Shown here one piece after another: positions 61,944 through 64,000 of a stretch of 64,000 nt of DNA. This DNA comes from Zoogloeaceae bacterium. GTDB taxonomy: Bacteria > Pseudomonadota > Gammaproteobacteria > Burkholderiales > Rhodocyclaceae. How positions within the stretch are numbered: the stretch's first letter is position 1; each line of letters starts with the position of its first letter. The stretch lies in contig JACKLY010000001.1 of NCBI GenBank assembly GCA_024235655.1, forward strand, positions 124,001-188,000, given 5' to 3'. Below the pieces are notes generated by a model, which was not told the origin of the DNA, made no database searches, and was given only the letters and a program-made list of their open reading frames with translations. A program made the position numbers and the translations under genes.

Positions 61944-64000
61944 TGCGCCTTCCCCACCTTGCCCGATTGCAATGCCTCAACCACTTGCTCCCGTGGGCCA
62001 TCAGCGACAATCTGGCCGTCATCCATGACGATGATGCGATCCGCCAGTTCGATCAGGCTGGTGCGGTGAGTCACAATCAGCATCGTCCGATGCGCAGCAA
62101 AACGCTTCAAGCGCATCTTGAACTGGTGCTCGGTGGAAAAATCCATCGAACTGGTTGGCTCATCCAGCATCAGCAAGGGCGGGTCCATCAGCACGGCACG
62201 TGCTATGGCCACTTCCTGTCGCTGCCCGCCGGAGAGCGATTCGCCACGTTCCCCAATGAGCATGTCGAACCCCTGCGGATGCCGGTTGACGAATGAAGCC
62301 AGCCCGGCAAGTTCGGCAGCAGCAACCACGGCTGAGTCATCGGCATACGGTGCACCGATCGTGATGTTCTCGCGCAGGGTGCCGTAGAACAGCGTGGCAT
62401 CCTGACCGACAAAGCCCAGATTTCGCCTCAGGTCGGCTGGATCCAGCTGACGCAGATCTATGCCGTCGATCCGCACCGCACCTTCGGCCGGTGCGTATAG
62501 ACCAAGGATCAGTTTCTGCAGCGTGGTCTTGCCGGAGCCCGTGCGGCCGATGATCACCACATGCTCGCCCGGCTTGATATGGAAGGAAACGTTTTTCAGC
62601 GCCGGCTCAGCCTGATCCGGGTAGGAGAAGGTGACATCCCGGAATTCGATTTCTCCATTCAGGTCCGGCCGGTGGATGAACGACTCCTCTTCCGGGCGCT
62701 CGATTTCGTTGGCCATCAGTTTGTCCAGCGATTCAAGCGAGGTGCGGGCATTCTGGTATTGCATCAGCAGACCGACTGCCTGACCAAGCGGGCCAATGGC
62801 ACGGCCACCGAGCATGGTCGTGGCGATCAAGCCACCCATGCTGAGTTCGCCGGCATGAATCAGATAGACACCGGCAATCACCAGACCAACATTGACGATC
62901 TGCTGTATCGCTGCCGCACCATTCATCGCTGTTGCCGACAACAGACGGGTCTGGGCATTGGTACGCGCCAGAAAGGCCGACGAGCTCTCCCATTTCTTCT
63001 GCACGGTGCCTTCAGCACACTGTGTCTTGATCGTTTCCAGCGCCGTCAGGCTCTCGATCAGCGCCGCATTACGCATGGCGGCAGCACGATAGGTGGTCTC
63101 CGACAGCTCGTGCATCTTGTGCTGAACGACATAGGCGTAAATGATGCCGATGACAATGCCAAGCAGAGGGATCAGTGCCAGTGGCCAGGAAATCCAGACA
63201 ATGGCCAGAATGAAGATCAGCGCAAACGGAAAATCGATCAGCGCCGAAACGGTGGCCGAGGCAATGAAATCGCGCACCGACTCGAAAGCGCGCAGGTTGG
63301 AGGCAAAGGAACCGACCGATGCTGGCTTGCCAACCATGCGCATGCCCAGCACACGCTCCATGATCATGGCTGACAGGCGGACATCGATGCGCGCGCCAGC
63401 AAGATCGATGAAGTGCCCGCGCAGCAAACGAATGATGTAGTCCATGGCGATCACCAGGGAAACCCCCAGCGCCATCATCCACAGCGTATCAACCGCGTGG
63501 TTGGGAACCACCCGGTCGTAAACATTCATCGTAAACAACGGCATGACCAGGGCAAACATGTTGATCAACAGCGCCGCTGCGATCACATCGCGATAGACCG
63601 GCCACTGTTCGGCAAGCGCCCCCCAGAACCAGTGCTGCAACTTGGCCTTGCGCACTTCGGGAGCACGCGCATCAAATGAAAACCTTGGCCTGCAAAAAAT
63701 GGCGATACCAAGATAACGGCTGTGCAGCTCTGCCTGTGTCAGGTGTATTTCACCCTGCCCGGCCTCAGGAAACAGTAATCGCGCTATTGCTGTTTCGCCC
63801 TCACCTTCCCAACCAAGCAGAATACAGGCCTCATCGCCCTTGAGCAGCAGAATGGCTGGTAGCAGCGCCTTATCGATCTCTTGGAAAGGGCGGCGCACAA
63901 TTTTGCAAGCCAGCCCGGCGCGCGCAGCGGCACGCGGAAAAAGTGACGGCGTCAGTGAACCATTTTCCAGTGGAATGCCCGCGGTCAGCGCTGCCCGCGT
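61940..64000 (-). CDS. Type I secretion ABC exporter (LapB-like), 5' end beyond the window
   Basis: 686 residues are visible; the frame is open to the last base. A GTG at 63898 could look like a start, but the residues before it (GIPLENGSLTPSLFPRAAAR) are standard for this family, so the gene continues outside. The N-terminal part is a C39-like domain whose catalytic His region reads ACILLGW, so it should bind and not cut the substrate. Membrane helices (about 140-400) and an ABC domain follow: Walker A IGRTGSGKTT, SLSGGQRQEVAIARA, LLMLDEPTSS. With the HlyD-type protein and the TolC-like factor it should export the adhesin. Confidence 0.93.
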   Translation of the reverse strand, partial: TRAALTAGIPLENGSLTPSLFPRAAARAGLACKIVRRPFQEIDKALLPAILLLKGDEACILLGWEGEGETAIARLLFPEAGQGEIHLTQAELHSRYLGIAIFCRPRFSFDARAPEVRKAKLQHWFWGALAEQWPVYRDVIAAALLINMFALVMPLFTMNVYDRVVPNHAVDTLWMMALGVSLVIAMDYIIRLLRGHFIDLAGARIDVRLSAMIMERVLGMRMVGKPASVGSFASNLRAFESVRDFIASATVSALIDFPFALIFILAIVWISWPLALIPLLGIVIGIIYAYVVQHKMHELSETTYRAAAMRNAALIESLTALETIKTQCAEGTVQKKWESSSAFLARTNAQTRLLSATAMNGAAAIQQIVNVGLVIAGVYLIHAGELSMGGLIATTMLGGRAIGPLGQAVGLLMQYQNARTSLESLDKLMANEIERPEEESFIHRPDLNGEIEFRDVTFSYPDQAEPALKNVSFHIKPGEHVVIIGRTGSGKTTLQKLILGLYAPAEGAVRIDGIDLRQLDPADLRRNLGFVGQDATLFYGTLRENITIGAPYADDSAVVAAAELAGLASFVNRHPQGFDMLIGERGESLSGGQRQEVAIARAVLMDPPLLMLDEPTSSMDFSTEHQFKMRLKRFAAHRTMLIVTHRTSLIELADRIIVMDDGQIVADGPREQVVEALQSGKVGKAQ

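Overview
The window is GC-rich, densely coded chromosomal DNA from a Gram-negative bacterium, most probably a betaproteobacterium of the Rhodocyclales (Dechloromonas/Azonexus-like). The clues are the lptB-rpoN-hpf-ptsN-hprK block with HPr kinase beside RpoN, a recA-recX pair under LexA-type boxes, a RibB protein with a decayed GTP cyclohydrolase II half, outer-membrane and type I secretion genes, and many c-di-GMP proteins. The taxon is inferred from gene content, not searched. I see 55 protein genes, two of them cut by the window ends. I see no rRNA, tRNA, CRISPR array, insertion sequence or prophage, and no gene-free stretch longer than about 230 bases.

Layout. 1-8.2 kb: the end of a corrinoid-binding protein gene, a class V aminotransferase, a PAS-GAF-PAS diguanylate cyclase, an EF-G paralogue and a membrane-anchored diguanylate cyclase. 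8.3-13.0 kb: a riboflavin and housekeeping run (ribE, ribB-like, ribH, nusB, thiL, pgpA, pncC). 13.1-18.7 kb: recA-recX with tandem SOS boxes, then lptB, rpoN, hpf, ptsN and hprK. 18.8-25.0 kb: a less familiar envelope-signalling cluster (PsiF-like protein, secreted protein, CsgG-like protein, transmembrane Ser/Thr kinase with a FlgT-like outer part, a convergent class III cyclase fused to FHA, and an orphan solute-binding protein). 25.0-30.9 kb: ttcA, a pteridine-reductase-like SDR, a FIST sensor protein, a MidA-like methyltransferase, a YjfB-like small protein, a hydrolase and a GST. 31.1-37.8 kb: a two-partner secretion locus (tpsB, tpsA, FecR-domain protein, TPR protein) behind an unusually AT-rich leader, then a DUF2905-like membrane protein. 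37.8-48.5 kb: cca, an NDUFA9-like SDR, an HPP membrane protein, a META lipoprotein, slt, 5-formyl-THF cyclo-ligase, a MalY/PatB-type lyase, cysK, ilvA and a YqaA-like membrane protein.

48.5-64 kb is an essentially complete Lap-type adhesion system. It holds a TolC-like outer-membrane factor with an extra C-terminal domain and a coupled solute-binding protein, a LapG-type periplasmic protease, a LapD-type c-di-GMP receptor, an 1846-residue RTX adhesin with a TAAG processing site, a LuxR-type regulator, an HlyD-type adaptor and a LapB-type ABC exporter that runs off the window. In the known Lap scheme, c-di-GMP-bound LapD holds LapG and the adhesin stays in the outer membrane; when c-di-GMP falls, LapG clips the adhesin after its retention module. 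The two diguanylate cyclases at the other end of the window could supply the signal, but nothing in the sequence links them specifically.
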